DNA of 38,842 bases, taken from assembly GCA_934621485.1 (NCBI GenBank), contig CAKTUS010000016.1, positions 1-38,842 on the forward strand. Reading direction: 5' to 3'. The notes under the pieces are model-generated. The model was not told the origin of the DNA and did not search any database. It saw nothing but the letters and a program-made list of their open reading frames with translations. Below are positions 16,827-24,017 of this stretch, piece by piece. How positions within the stretch are numbered: position 1 is the stretch's first letter; each line of letters opens with the position of its first letter. The DNA comes from an uncultured Clostridia bacterium. Its GTDB lineage: Bacteria > Bacillota > Clostridia > Christensenellales > Aristaeellaceae. Position numbers and translations under genes: made by a program.

Positions 16827-17705
16827 ATGCTGCATGGCTTGATGGTGATAAATGCATTTTTGCGCACAGCCAAGTTTGAAGAGCTTTACGCCATTTTGAA
16901 AAAAGCCGCCCAGGACCAAAACATCCGGCTCTCCTTTACCACCAACGCTCAGTTGAGCGCGGTGGTTTCCACCTCGGCTTTCCATCCGTCGGATTATGAC
17001 TTTGTCATTTTCTGGGATAAGGATGTGGCCCTGGCCCAGCTTCTGGAGCAGCGGGGGCTGCGGTTGTTCAATCCGTCCAGCGGCATTTTGTGGTGTGATG
17101 ACAAATCCCTCACCTATGTGCACTTGCTGCGGGCAGGCGTTGCTATGCCAGATACCATCCTGGCGCCCAAAACCTTCCCTGCGGTTGGCTACCCGGACCT
17201 GAGCTTTCTGGACGATGTAGTCGCCCGGCTGGGGCTGCCGCTGGTTGTGAAGGAGTGTTTCGGCTCTTTTGGCCAGCAGGTGTATCTATTGAGCGATATG
17301 GACAGCCTGCGCGCCAAGGTGCAGGCGCTGGCGGGTACGCCTCTTTTGTTTCAGCGGCTGGTGGCGGAAAGCTATGGGCACGATGCGCGCATCAACGTTG
17401 TGGGCGGCCGGGTGGTTGCCAGCATCCTGCGCCAAAGCACCGACGGTGATTTTCGCAGCAACCTGACTCGCGGAGGCCGCATGGCGCCCTATACGCCTAC
17501 GGAGTCGGAGAGGGCGCTGGCCGTTCAGGCCGCGGAAACGCTGGGGCTTGATTTTGCCGGAGTGGACGTGCTGTTTGGCAAAGACGGCCCGCTGATTTGC
17601 GAGGTCAATTCCAACGCCCATTTCAAAACCACGCTGGACTGCACGGGCGTGAACATGGCGGACGCCATCATGCGCGATATCAAACGAAAGCTGGGAGCCC
17701 TGTGA
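16827..17705 (+). CDS. RimK-like ATP-grasp ligase (first of a pair)
   Basis: The 292-residue protein has the ATP-grasp layout of RimK/LysX-type ligases: an N-terminal domain (FVIFWDKDVALAQLLEQRGL), the central KECFGSFGQQVYLL strand and glycine-rich loop (about residues 142-155), DARINVVGGRVVASILR (about 186-202), GDFRSNLTRGG (about 208-218) and the metal-binding CEVNSNAHF, with E259 and N261 in the usual E-x-N arrangement. Such enzymes join a carboxylate to an amine through an acyl phosphate, for example adding glutamate or another amino acid. The ATG at 16827 is preceded by GGGAG at nine bases, although the frame is open further upstream. The stop overlaps the GTG start of the second ATP-grasp gene by four bases. 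The substrate is unknown. Confidence 0.85.
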   Translation: MLHGLMVINAFLRTAKFEELYAILKKAAQDQNIRLSFTTNAQLSAVVSTSAFHPSDYDFVIFWDKDVALAQLLEQRGLRLFNPSSGILWCDDKSLTYVHLLRAGVAMPDTILAPKTFPAVGYPDLSFLDDVVARLGLPLVVKECFGSFGQQVYLLSDMDSLRAKVQALAGTPLLFQRLVAESYGHDARINVVGGRVVASILRQSTDGDFRSNLTRGGRMAPYTPTESERALAVQAAETLGLDFAGVDVLFGKDGPLICEVNSNAHFKTTLDCTGVNMADAIMRDIKRKLGAL

Positions 17706-18565
17706 AAAAGCTTTGGCTGCTCTATCAGGACGCAGATTTTGCCGTGAACGGCGATTTTGCCGTTTCCATGCACGCGCACGGCCTGCCCTATGGCCTGGAC
17801 ATCGAGCCGGTGTGCCTGAGCCAGCTGACACTGGGCATGAGCGAAGCCGGCCTGCCCTTTTGCCTGCGCAACGGACGGCCTGCAAAGCCCGACGGCGTGC
17901 TTTCCAGACAAAGGAACCCGCTGGTCAGCCGTCATTTTGAACAGCTTGGGGTACCCGTTTACAATAACAGCCGGGTCTGCGCCCTGTGCAACGACAAGCG
18001 CGTCACCTGCCAGTTTTTGGCCGGGCTTCCCATGCCGCAAACCGTCTTTCTGCAAAGCGGCCAGCCTGATCCGCCTGCCGGAACGGCTTTCCCCGCAGTG
18101 ATAAAACCCGCATGCAGCCACGGCGGAGACCGGGTAACGCTGGTTTGCAGCCAGGAACAGTGGCTTGACGCTACAGCGGTCATTTTTCCATCCCCGGCTG
18201 TTCAGCAGCGGGTGGTAAGCGGCGCAGGGCGAGATTTGCGCGTTTACGTAGTGGACGGCCGCATCTATGCGGGCGTGCTGCGGACGGCCCAAAACGGCGG
18301 AATCGTCAGTAATTTCAAACGCGGCGGCCGAGCCGAGCTGCACCCTTTAACCGAGGAAGAAGCCTCGTTGGCGAAGCAGGCGATTCAGCGTTTCGAGAAC
18401 GCTGGGGCTCATCTGTGGCTGGCCGGCGTGGATCTGCTGTACCAGGACGACCGCCCGGTCCTTGGCGAAGTGGAGGATGTGGTAGGCAGCCGCATGCTGT
18501 ATCAGGTAAGCGAGCTGGATATCATCGATGCGTTTTTATGCCGTCTTTCCGCCAGAATGGAATGA
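17702..18565 (+). CDS. RimK-like ATP-grasp protein (second of a pair, altered metal site)
   Basis: The 287-residue protein begins at a GTG overlapping the previous stop (GTGA) with GGGAG four to five bases ahead. It shows the same fold: PDGVLSRQRNPLVSRHFEQL (about residues 63-82), PAVIKPACSHGGDRVTLV (about 131-148), GRDLRVYVVDGRIYAGVLR (about 178-196) and IVSNFKRGGRAELHPL. At the position of the metal-binding E-x-N motif it has GEVEDVVGS (E256, E258), so the conserved asparagine is replaced by an acidic residue. It may still be active, have a different metal geometry, or act as the partner subunit of the first protein. Coupled translation suggests the two products work together. The -35 box of the wecE-like gene overlaps its last codons. 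Confidence 0.82.
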   Translation: MKKLWLLYQDADFAVNGDFAVSMHAHGLPYGLDIEPVCLSQLTLGMSEAGLPFCLRNGRPAKPDGVLSRQRNPLVSRHFEQLGVPVYNNSRVCALCNDKRVTCQFLAGLPMPQTVFLQSGQPDPPAGTAFPAVIKPACSHGGDRVTLVCSQEQWLDATAVIFPSPAVQQRVVSGAGRDLRVYVVDGRIYAGVLRTAQNGGIVSNFKRGGRAELHPLTEEEASLAKQAIQRFENAGAHLWLAGVDLLYQDDRPVLGEVEDVVGSRMLYQVSELDIIDAFLCRLSARME

Positions 18566-18590
18566 CAGGCGGCCGAAAATGTGTTATACT
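18562..18590 (+). promoter_or_regulatory. sigma-A promoter of the wecE-like operon
   Basis: ATGACA (18562-18567), 17-base spacer and TATACT (18585-18590). The -35 box overlaps the stop codon of the second ATP-grasp gene. The predicted start is near 18597, about 30 bases before the TTG start codon. Confidence 0.75.
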
Positions 18591-18627
18591 GACTTTGGTA
18601 TTGATTCTGAAGCGGGAGGCGAATCCT

Positions 18628-19758
18628 TTGATTCCTTTTAATATTCCCCCCTACGTACCCGTCTGTTCCTCCTATGTGGAGCAGGCCATGCAAAACCGTA
18701 AAATCTGCGGCGACGGCCCGTTCACCCGTCAGTGCAATCAGCGCCTGGAAGCGCTGACCGGCGCGCCCAAAGCCCTGCTGACCACCTCCGGCACTTCCGC
18801 CCTGGAAATGGCCGCGCTTTTGTGCGATATTCAGCCCGGCGACGAGGTCATCATGCCCTCTTTCACCTTTGTAAGTACCGCCAACGCCTTTGTCCTGCGG
18901 GGAGCTACGCCGGTGTTTGTGGATGTGGATCCCCGCACCATGAACATTAACCCGGAGTGTATTCGCGCCGCGATTACTCCCAAAACCCGGGCCATCGCCG
19001 TGGTTCATTACGCTGGCGTCTGCTGCGATATGGATTCCATTCTTGCCATTGCCAGGGAGCATAACCTGAAGGTGGTGGAGGATGCCGCTCAGGCCGTAGG
19101 CTCCTACTACAAGGGCCGTCCTGCCGGCACCATGAGCCAGGTGGGCTGCTACAGCTTTCACGAAACCAAAAACTTTTCCATGGGCGAAGGCGGCGCCGTG
19201 ATTCTCAACGGCAATGAGCTGGTGGAGCGTGCCGAAATCATCCGCGAAAAGGGAACCGACCGCAGTCGTTTCTATCGCGGCCAGGTGGACAAGTATACCT
19301 GGGTGGATGTGGGGTCTTCTTTCCTGCCCAGCGAATTGAACGCCGCCTATTTGCTGGCGCAGCTGGAGCAGTGCGAGCAGATCAACGCTGCCCGCATGGC
19401 CCGCTGGGAGCAGTACCACCAGGCGCTTGCCGAATTGGAGCGCAACGGCCTTTTGCAGCGCATGCAGGTTCCGGAAAACTGCGTACACAACGCTCATATG
19501 TACTACATTCTGCTCCGCAGTCTGGAGGAGCGTACCGAGCTGATTTCCTGGCTGCGGGAGCGGGACATCATCGCCGTGTTCCACTATATTCCCCTGCACT
19601 CCGCCACAGCAGGCCTGAAGTACGGCCGCTTTGTCGGCGAAGACCGCTACATCACCTCTCTGAGCGAGCGGCTCTTGCGCCTGCCCATGTATTATGAACT
19701 AACGGAGGCGGACTGCGCCAAAGTCATCGACGCCATTTACGCTTTCTTTGCCCGTTAA
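18628..19758 (+). CDS. wecE: dTDP-4-amino-4,6-dideoxygalactose transaminase (WecE/RffA-like)
   Basis: The 376-residue protein equals the length of Escherichia coli WecE and follows it closely: IPFNIPPY at the start, KICGDGPFTRQCNQRLE, LEMAALLCDIQPGDEVIMPS, VVHYAGVCCDMDSI, SFHETKNF with the PLP-binding lysine at residue 181, EIIREKGTDRSRFYRGQVDK, YTWVDVGSS and AVFHYIPLHS. It is a DegT/DnrJ-fold aminotransferase that makes 4-amino-4,6-dideoxygalactose nucleotide from the 4-keto sugar with glutamate. The start is a TTG at 18628 with GGGAGG eight bases upstream; no in-frame ATG gives the WecE N-terminus. One residue is missing relative to WecE just after the active lysine (FSMGEGG). dTDP-sugar supply genes are not in the window. 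It heads an operon with the DUF308 and aldo-keto reductase genes. Confidence 0.93.
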   Translation: MIPFNIPPYVPVCSSYVEQAMQNRKICGDGPFTRQCNQRLEALTGAPKALLTTSGTSALEMAALLCDIQPGDEVIMPSFTFVSTANAFVLRGATPVFVDVDPRTMNINPECIRAAITPKTRAIAVVHYAGVCCDMDSILAIAREHNLKVVEDAAQAVGSYYKGRPAGTMSQVGCYSFHETKNFSMGEGGAVILNGNELVERAEIIREKGTDRSRFYRGQVDKYTWVDVGSSFLPSELNAAYLLAQLEQCEQINAARMARWEQYHQALAELERNGLLQRMQVPENCVHNAHMYYILLRSLEERTELISWLRERDIIAVFHYIPLHSATAGLKYGRFVGEDRYITSLSERLLRLPMYYELTEADCAKVIDAIYAFFAR

Positions 19759-19778
19759 CGAAAGGAGCTGTCATCCCC

Positions 19779-20369
19779 ATGAAACGCATGAATCAGCGGC
19801 AGGATTGGAACCACGTCACTTCTTATGGCGCTTTGATTCTTTTCTACTTTGTGTTTGGGCTGCTGCTGCTGTTGTGGCCCGGCGCGTTCTTAAAGATTAC
19901 CAGTTTGTGCATCGCGGCGCTGCTTTGTATTCTGGGTATCAAGGGCATTGTTTCCTATGCTCGCAGCTCGGTGCTGGAGGGCGCACTCGGTATGGAGTTG
20001 GCTTTGGGGCTGGGCGCGCTGTGCGTTGGGGTGCTTATGCTGCTGTTCCCGGAGCTGCTTCAGGCGCTGCTGCCCTTCCTATGGGGCATTTCCCTGTTGA
20101 CCGGCGGCTTTGGCAAGGTACAAATGGCCGTTGACCTGAAGCGTATCGGCGAAAACCGGTGGTGGATTCTGCTCATCGGCTCGGTGCTGTCCTTTGTGCT
20201 GGGCGTTTTCGCCATCACCAAGCCCGCTTTCCTGGCCACCGCCATGGTGCAGTTTGTAGGCGTTTCTCTGCTGGTGGAGGGCGCTGTGGATCTGGTAGCC
20301 TTTATCGGCATCAACCGTCGCTTGCGCGCTTTCCGCAAGAGCCTGGAGCAGACCAACATCCAGCTGTAA
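19779..20369 (+). CDS. HdeD/DUF308 family membrane protein
   Basis: A 196-residue protein with about six hydrophobic helices arranged in pairs (for example ALILFYFVFGLLLLLWPGAF, AALLCILGIKGIVSY, LLMLLFPELLQALLPFLWGI and VLSFVLGVFAITKPAF). The repeated W/F-P-G/E turn after a helix, and the final glycine-rich VQFVGVSLLVEGAVDLVA, are typical of the DUF308 (HdeD-like) family. HdeD is linked with acid resistance in enteric bacteria, but the biochemical role of the family is unknown. The ATG at 19779 has AAAGGAG about 11 bases upstream and lies 20 bases after wecE; the aldo-keto reductase gene starts 11 bases after its end. Co-transcription is very likely, though the shared function is unclear. Confidence 0.85.
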   Translation: MKRMNQRQDWNHVTSYGALILFYFVFGLLLLLWPGAFLKITSLCIAALLCILGIKGIVSYARSSVLEGALGMELALGLGALCVGVLMLLFPELLQALLPFLWGISLLTGGFGKVQMAVDLKRIGENRWWILLIGSVLSFVLGVFAITKPAFLATAMVQFVGVSLLVEGAVDLVAFIGINRRLRAFRKSLEQTNIQL

Positions 20370-20380
20370 GGAGGAAGGTC

Positions 20381-21370
20381 ATGTATTGCCCAAACGAAAA
20401 ACGGTACGACCAAATGGTTTACCGCCGTTGCGGCAGAAGCGGGCTGAAGCTGCCTCTTGTTTCTCTGGGACTGTGGCATAATTTTGGCGGTATTACGCCC
20501 TTTTCCGTGCAGCAAAGCCTGCTGCGCACCGCCTTTGACTGCGGCATTACCCATTTTGATATGGCTAACAACTATGGTCCGCCCTATGGCGAGGCAGAAC
20601 GGAACTTTGGCCAGCACATGCTGCGGGACTGGCGGCCTCACCGGGACGAGTTGGTGCTTTCCACCAAGGCGGGCTGGGATATGTGGCCGGGCCCCTACGG
20701 CAATTGGGGAAGCCGCAAATACCTGATGGCCAGCATCAACCAGAGCCTCAAGCGCATGCAGGTGGACTATGTCGATGTTTTCTATCACCACCGGCCGGAT
20801 CCGGAAACGCCCCTGGAGGAAACCATGGGCGCGCTGTACGATATTGTGAAAAGCGGGAAGGCGCTGTACGCGGCCATTTCCGGCTATAACGCCCAGCAAA
20901 CCGCTCAGGCCGTGCAAACGCTGAAGGGCATGGGCATGCATCTGCTGATTCATCAGCCGCGCTACAGCATGCTGGCTCGTGAACCGGAAAACGGCCTGCT
21001 GGACGTTCTGGAGGCGGAAGGCGTCGGCTGCATCGCTTTCTCCCCGTTGCGCAACGGAATTCTCACCGGCCGTTATCTGAACGGGATTCCTTCCGACAGC
21101 CGCGCGGCCCATGATCCGCGCTATCTTAAGCCCGATATGCTCACCGGCGAATTGCTGGAAAAGGTGCGCCTGCTGAACGATATTGCCGCGCAGCGCGGCC
21201 AAAGCCTGGCTGAAATGGCCCTGAGCTGGGTGCTGCGCAAGTCCCAGGTCACCAGTGTACTGATTGGCGCCAGCAAGCCGGAACAGATTATCGAAAACTG
21301 CCGAATCGTATCGGCAGCGCCTTTTTCCTCCGATGAGCTCCAGCGCATCGATGCGCTGACGCTGGCCTGA
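20381..21370 (+). CDS. aldo-keto reductase, YghZ-type (L-glyceraldehyde 3-phosphate reductase-like)
   Basis: The 329-residue protein matches the YghZ/GprA subgroup of aldo-keto reductases: RYDQMVYRRCGRSGLKLP, SLGLWHNFGG, FDMANNYGPPYGEAE, STKAGWDMWPGPYG, YVDVFYHHRPD and LLIHQPRYSML. The catalytic tetrad is visible as D60, Y65, K96 and H137. The family reduces aldehydes with NADPH; in E. coli YghZ acts on L-glyceraldehyde 3-phosphate and methylglyoxal. GAGGAAGG lies just ahead of the ATG at 20381. It is the third gene of the wecE–DUF308–reductase run and ends before a 710-base stretch without obvious genes. Compared with E. coli YghZ the C-terminus is slightly shorter, which does not affect the active site. 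Confidence 0.93.
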   Translation: MYCPNEKRYDQMVYRRCGRSGLKLPLVSLGLWHNFGGITPFSVQQSLLRTAFDCGITHFDMANNYGPPYGEAERNFGQHMLRDWRPHRDELVLSTKAGWDMWPGPYGNWGSRKYLMASINQSLKRMQVDYVDVFYHHRPDPETPLEETMGALYDIVKSGKALYAAISGYNAQQTAQAVQTLKGMGMHLLIHQPRYSMLAREPENGLLDVLEAEGVGCIAFSPLRNGILTGRYLNGIPSDSRAAHDPRYLKPDMLTGELLEKVRLLNDIAAQRGQSLAEMALSWVLRKSQVTSVLIGASKPEQIIENCRIVSAAPFSSDELQRIDALTLA

Positions 21371-22080
21371 CGCAAAGCAGCTTTCTCATAAAAGCGGAAG
21401 TGCAGGAGGCACTGCCGGGGTCTCAGGGAGGGTCGTCCTTAAACCTTGTATCGCAGCGCTTTTTTCGTGAACCAGCGTAGCGATGTCTGCGGATGCACAT
21501 TCTTCAATGAGTCTTTTCAACAGGCTGAAAGCTCGCCGTCCGGCGAGCTTTCAGAACAATCGGAATACTTGCAACGGCGGCAAAAGCCAACGCCTGCCTG
21601 AGTGCTGCGCGCAGCAAAGGGAGTTTTTGCCTTTTCCGGCGCGAGTCAGTCAAACGGTACAGTTTTGGTCAGCGGGCTATGGCCTCTCTGACCCCTTCCA
21701 AAGCGGGTTCTTTGACAGGCTGAGGGCTTTGCAAAGAAGCTTTTCTTGGGCGTTTTTTGGCTGAAAGCGTGAAACGCCCCCCCGAAACGGACGGACGCGC
21801 CGCCGGTTTTTTTAGAGGCCCGTTCTGCCTCCTTTCGATTTTTCCATTTTTCAACCAACTGCGGCTTTCTGAAGGGGTTCACAAAGGGCAGGCGCAAATG
21901 GGCTTTCAGGCTTCACGCAAAGCGCTTTTGGAATTGAAAGCCACAGCAATGCGATTTGAAATTGCATCTGATTGCCTGTTCTTGTTCAAAGGCTTTTGGC
22001 CTTTCCCAAAAGAGACTTTTCACTGTTTTATGCTTTCTCGCAAAAGAGGAAGCTGTTTTTCCAATTTGGAGGTGGCTCAG
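21371..22080. other. gene-free stretch with repeats and a perfect hairpin
   Basis: I see no convincing gene in these 710 bases. The stretch holds two copies of the short repeat CTTTTCAACAGGCTGAA / TTCTTTGACAGGCTGA (21513-21530 and 21708-21724), a perfect 14-pair inverted repeat at 21525-21554, and an overlapping pair of short stems near 21990-22015. Open frames through it have compositions unlike proteins. No clean intrinsic terminator follows the aldo-keto reductase, although the hairpin at 21525 could stop transcription or protect the 3' end. Confidence 0.5.
21525..21554. repeat. perfect inverted repeat, 14-base arms
   Basis: CTGAAAGCTCGCCG (21525-21538), a TC centre and CGGCGAGCTTTCAG (21541-21554) form a perfect hairpin. 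The left arm overlaps the end of a CAACAGGCTGAA repeat. There is no U-run on either side, so a classical terminator is not supported. Confidence 0.7.
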
Positions 22081-22617
22081 ATGGAGTTTTGTCGTCTTTC
22101 TTCCCCGAGTCAGAAACTGTACGAAAAAGCAATGGCTCTATATCAAAACAGCTTTCCCTTTCACGAGCAGCGAGAAAGCGCTTCTCAGGTCCGTATTTTG
22201 CAAAGCCCTTTCTATCATTTTGAGCTTCTTTGCGAAGGGGACGAATGGCTGGGTCTGATGCTGTATTGGGAAACGGACACGTTCCTTTATGTAGAGCATT
22301 TCTGCATGCTGCCGCAAGTGCGCGGTAAGGGCTACGGCCAGAAGACGCTGCAGCTGCTGGCTGCCAGGGGAAAAACCGTCATTTTGGAAATCGACCCGCC
22401 CATCGACCCTGTCGCCCTGCGGCGCAAGGGCTTTTATGAGCGCTGCGGCTATGTGGCCAATCGCTTCGCCCATGTGCATCCGGCCTATCATGCCGGCTAT
22501 GAAGGCCACAAGCTGGTTATCATGTCCTACCCGGATCCATTGACGGAAGAAACCTACCATGCCTTCGCTTGCTATTTGCAGGACGTGGTAATGGAAGGAG
22601 CCTCCACTTCCCGGTAA
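22081..22617 (+). CDS. GNAT family N-acetyltransferase
   Basis: The 178-residue protein has a single GNAT domain. The acetyl-CoA pyrophosphate-binding loop is VRGKGYGQKTLQLL at about residues 80-93 (R/Q-x-x-G-x-G/A form), preceded by the strand YVEHFCMLPQ. The C-terminal part has KGFYERCGYV, the usual final GNAT helix and strand, then a histidine-rich stretch. It should transfer an acetyl group to an amine; the substrate is unknown. The ATG at 22081 is chosen because GGAGG lies eight bases upstream; the frame is open further upstream but reads as non-protein. The 3' end overlaps the converging acetyltransferase gene by 46 bases. Confidence 0.88.
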   Translation: MEFCRLSSPSQKLYEKAMALYQNSFPFHEQRESASQVRILQSPFYHFELLCEGDEWLGLMLYWETDTFLYVEHFCMLPQVRGKGYGQKTLQLLAARGKTVILEIDPPIDPVALRRKGFYERCGYVANRFAHVHPAYHAGYEGHKLVIMSYPDPLTEETYHAFACYLQDVVMEGASTSR

Positions 22618-23093
22618 TACAGGCAAATATCTTCGTAATGCCCATCCTTCATCCGAAAGCCTCCGGGAACGGTTCCCAGAGGCACAAAGCCTAAGCGTTC
22701 ATACAAGTGGCGCGCATGAACATTGGCCATAACCACCGCGTTGAACTGGATGATTCGAAAGCCCAGAGCGGCAGCCTGCTTCAAACAGTCCTTTACCAGT
22801 TTTTCACCAATATGCAGGCCTCGGGCATCCCGGCTTACCGCATAGCTGGCGTTGCAAATATGGCCGCAGCGCCCTACGTTGTTGGGATGCAGAATGTACA
22901 GTCCGCGCACCTGACGGCCGTCGGCATCCAGCGCCACAGCGCAATGGCTTTGCTCGGCAAAGAAGGCTCTTCCTGTTTCCGGCGTCAGCTTTTCCTCCTG
23001 CGGAAAGGCCGCACCGTCCTCCACCACCTCGTTCCAAATGCGAATCATTTCCGGCACATCCTCTTGCCGGTAGGGACGAATCACCGTTTCCAT
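22572..23093 (-). CDS. GNAT family N-acetyltransferase (phosphinothricin acetyltransferase-like)
   Basis: A 173-residue acetyltransferase starting METVIRPYRQEDVPEMIRIW, a common GNAT N-terminus. It has CNASYAVSRDARGLHIGEKL, where R91-G-L-H-I-G96 forms the acetyl-CoA loop, then FNAVVMANVHARHLYERLGF (about residues 117-136), the pattern seen in the phosphinothricin/YncA-like subgroup, and VPGGFRMKDGHYEDICLYYR at the end. An AAGGAAAGAG stretch 10-17 bases ahead of the ATG at 23093 is the only ribosome site. It converges on and overlaps the neighbouring acetyltransferase gene by 46 bases, so the C-termini are encoded by the same DNA on opposite strands. The real substrate is unknown. Confidence 0.88.
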   Translation of the reverse strand: METVIRPYRQEDVPEMIRIWNEVVEDGAAFPQEEKLTPETGRAFFAEQSHCAVALDADGRQVRGLYILHPNNVGRCGHICNASYAVSRDARGLHIGEKLVKDCLKQAAALGFRIIQFNAVVMANVHARHLYERLGFVPLGTVPGGFRMKDGHYEDICLYYREVEAPSITTSCK

Positions 23094-23923
23094 GTTGCTC
23101 GTCTCTTTCCTTGCATTGCTTAACGTTTTTGAAGCTTGTGGCCAAATGAGCGCCGCAGATAATCCATAGGCAAAGGGCGAAAAAGCGCCGCACGATCCCT
23201 TTTTTGCCAAGTAAGCGTCCGTGAACCGCTTTTTTCGGCAATCCACGCGCTTGTAAACATCGCTATGTCGATTCGTGGGAGCAGTGTCGTGCGCAAGCTT
23301 AGGGACTCCGCCCCTCAACCTCAATCGTCTTGCCCCCCTTTTCATTTCGGCTGACGGCTACCGCTGGATGCACGCTCCCGTTTTCCGTTCTGAAATTCTA
23401 ACAGACGGGCCGCGCAACTGCCGCAATTCAGCATGCGCCATTTCTCTTACGCCGTCTCTATCGTATGTCGGTTTCAGTACCCCTTTCTCGCGCTTCGCAT
23501 GGCTTCTCCTCATCGAGAGTACCGACCGCTTTATTGCCAGCATGATCTGAGCCAATCAGAACCGTTATGCGACACGGAAGCGCCTATCCTTTGGGGGCAG
23601 GGCCGTCGTTCCCACGGCGGTTAGCACCGGACCGCCCCTCCCCCTTTAACGCTTCAAGCGTCAAAAAGCTGACCTGACGGCAATTCTTTCTGCCGTGAGG
23701 CACGCTTTGCCTGCTCGCCGGACAGCAAAGTGCGCAAGGCTCCGGTCGCTGAAAAACCCCTATTGCAAAAACGACTCGCAAAACCGCTGGAGTTTTGTGC
23801 CGCTCAGATTGATTTTTCGCCTAAAAGAAAGAGAAGCCTCTTTTGCTTTCGTTGCGTTAGAGAGAAATCATTGCAGGGGTTATGGATGTCTTTTTGAAGT
23901 GAGGGACTTTGTCAGCGGTCTGA

Positions 23924-23963
23924 ATCGGAGGGCTATAGCCCTCCGATACCACCTGGTTTTTTT
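23924..23963 (+). terminator. perfect palindrome followed by a T-run (terminator-like, plus strand)
   Basis: ATCGGAGGGCTA joined to its exact complement (23924-23947) forms a 10-pair stem with a four-base loop; nine bases later seven T residues follow (23957-23963). The distance between stem and T-run is longer than in a standard terminator. No plus-strand gene ends nearby. Confidence 0.4.
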
Positions 23964-23974
23964 GACAGGCTGAA
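23957..23974 (+). repeat. dispersed short repeat, copy D (TTTTTTTGACAGGCTGAA)
   Basis: The clearest copy of the repeat: T7 followed by GACAGGCTGAA, flanked by a perfect palindrome before (23924-23947) and a perfect hairpin after (23975-24000). Confidence 0.65.
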
Positions 23975-24000
23975 CGCCCGAAAGCCACCGCTTTCGGGCG
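23975..24000 (-). terminator. hairpin just downstream of the PYR-like gene
   Basis: CGCCCGAAAGC, a four-base loop and GCTTTCGGGCG make a perfect 11-pair stem 17 bases past the stop of the minus-strand gene at 24018. On the minus strand it is followed by UUCAGCC and not by a U-run, so it may serve as a 3' stabiliser or weak terminator. Confidence 0.45.
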
Positions 24001-24017
24001 CTGTGCTTTCTTCCTAC

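Larger units (their letters stand above)
23094..24017. other. long gene-free stretch with palindromes and dispersed repeats
   Basis: No gene can be supported in these 924 bases: open frames are short, overlap on both strands and read as arginine-, serine- and proline-rich noise. The stretch contains AACATCGCTATG (23256-23267, also at 29303), a CTTAGGG...CCCCT segment (23298-23320), a perfect 24-base palindrome (23924-23947), a run of seven T followed by GACAGGCTGAA, and a perfect 11-pair hairpin (23975-24000). It may contain an unrecognised RNA on the plus strand, or decayed mobile or intergenic repeats. Confidence 0.45.

Noticed and set aside
18502..19599. 365-codon minus-strand open frame
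   Set aside because: Antisense to the WecE-like gene, whose reading is certain.
20060..21202. 380-codon minus-strand open frame
   Set aside because: Antisense to the DUF308 and aldo-keto reductase genes; the plus-strand proteins match known families throughout.
23094..24017. Structural RNA such as rnpB, tmRNA or 6S
   Set aside because: I looked for hallmark sequences and did not find them; the region is only flagged as a possible unknown RNA.
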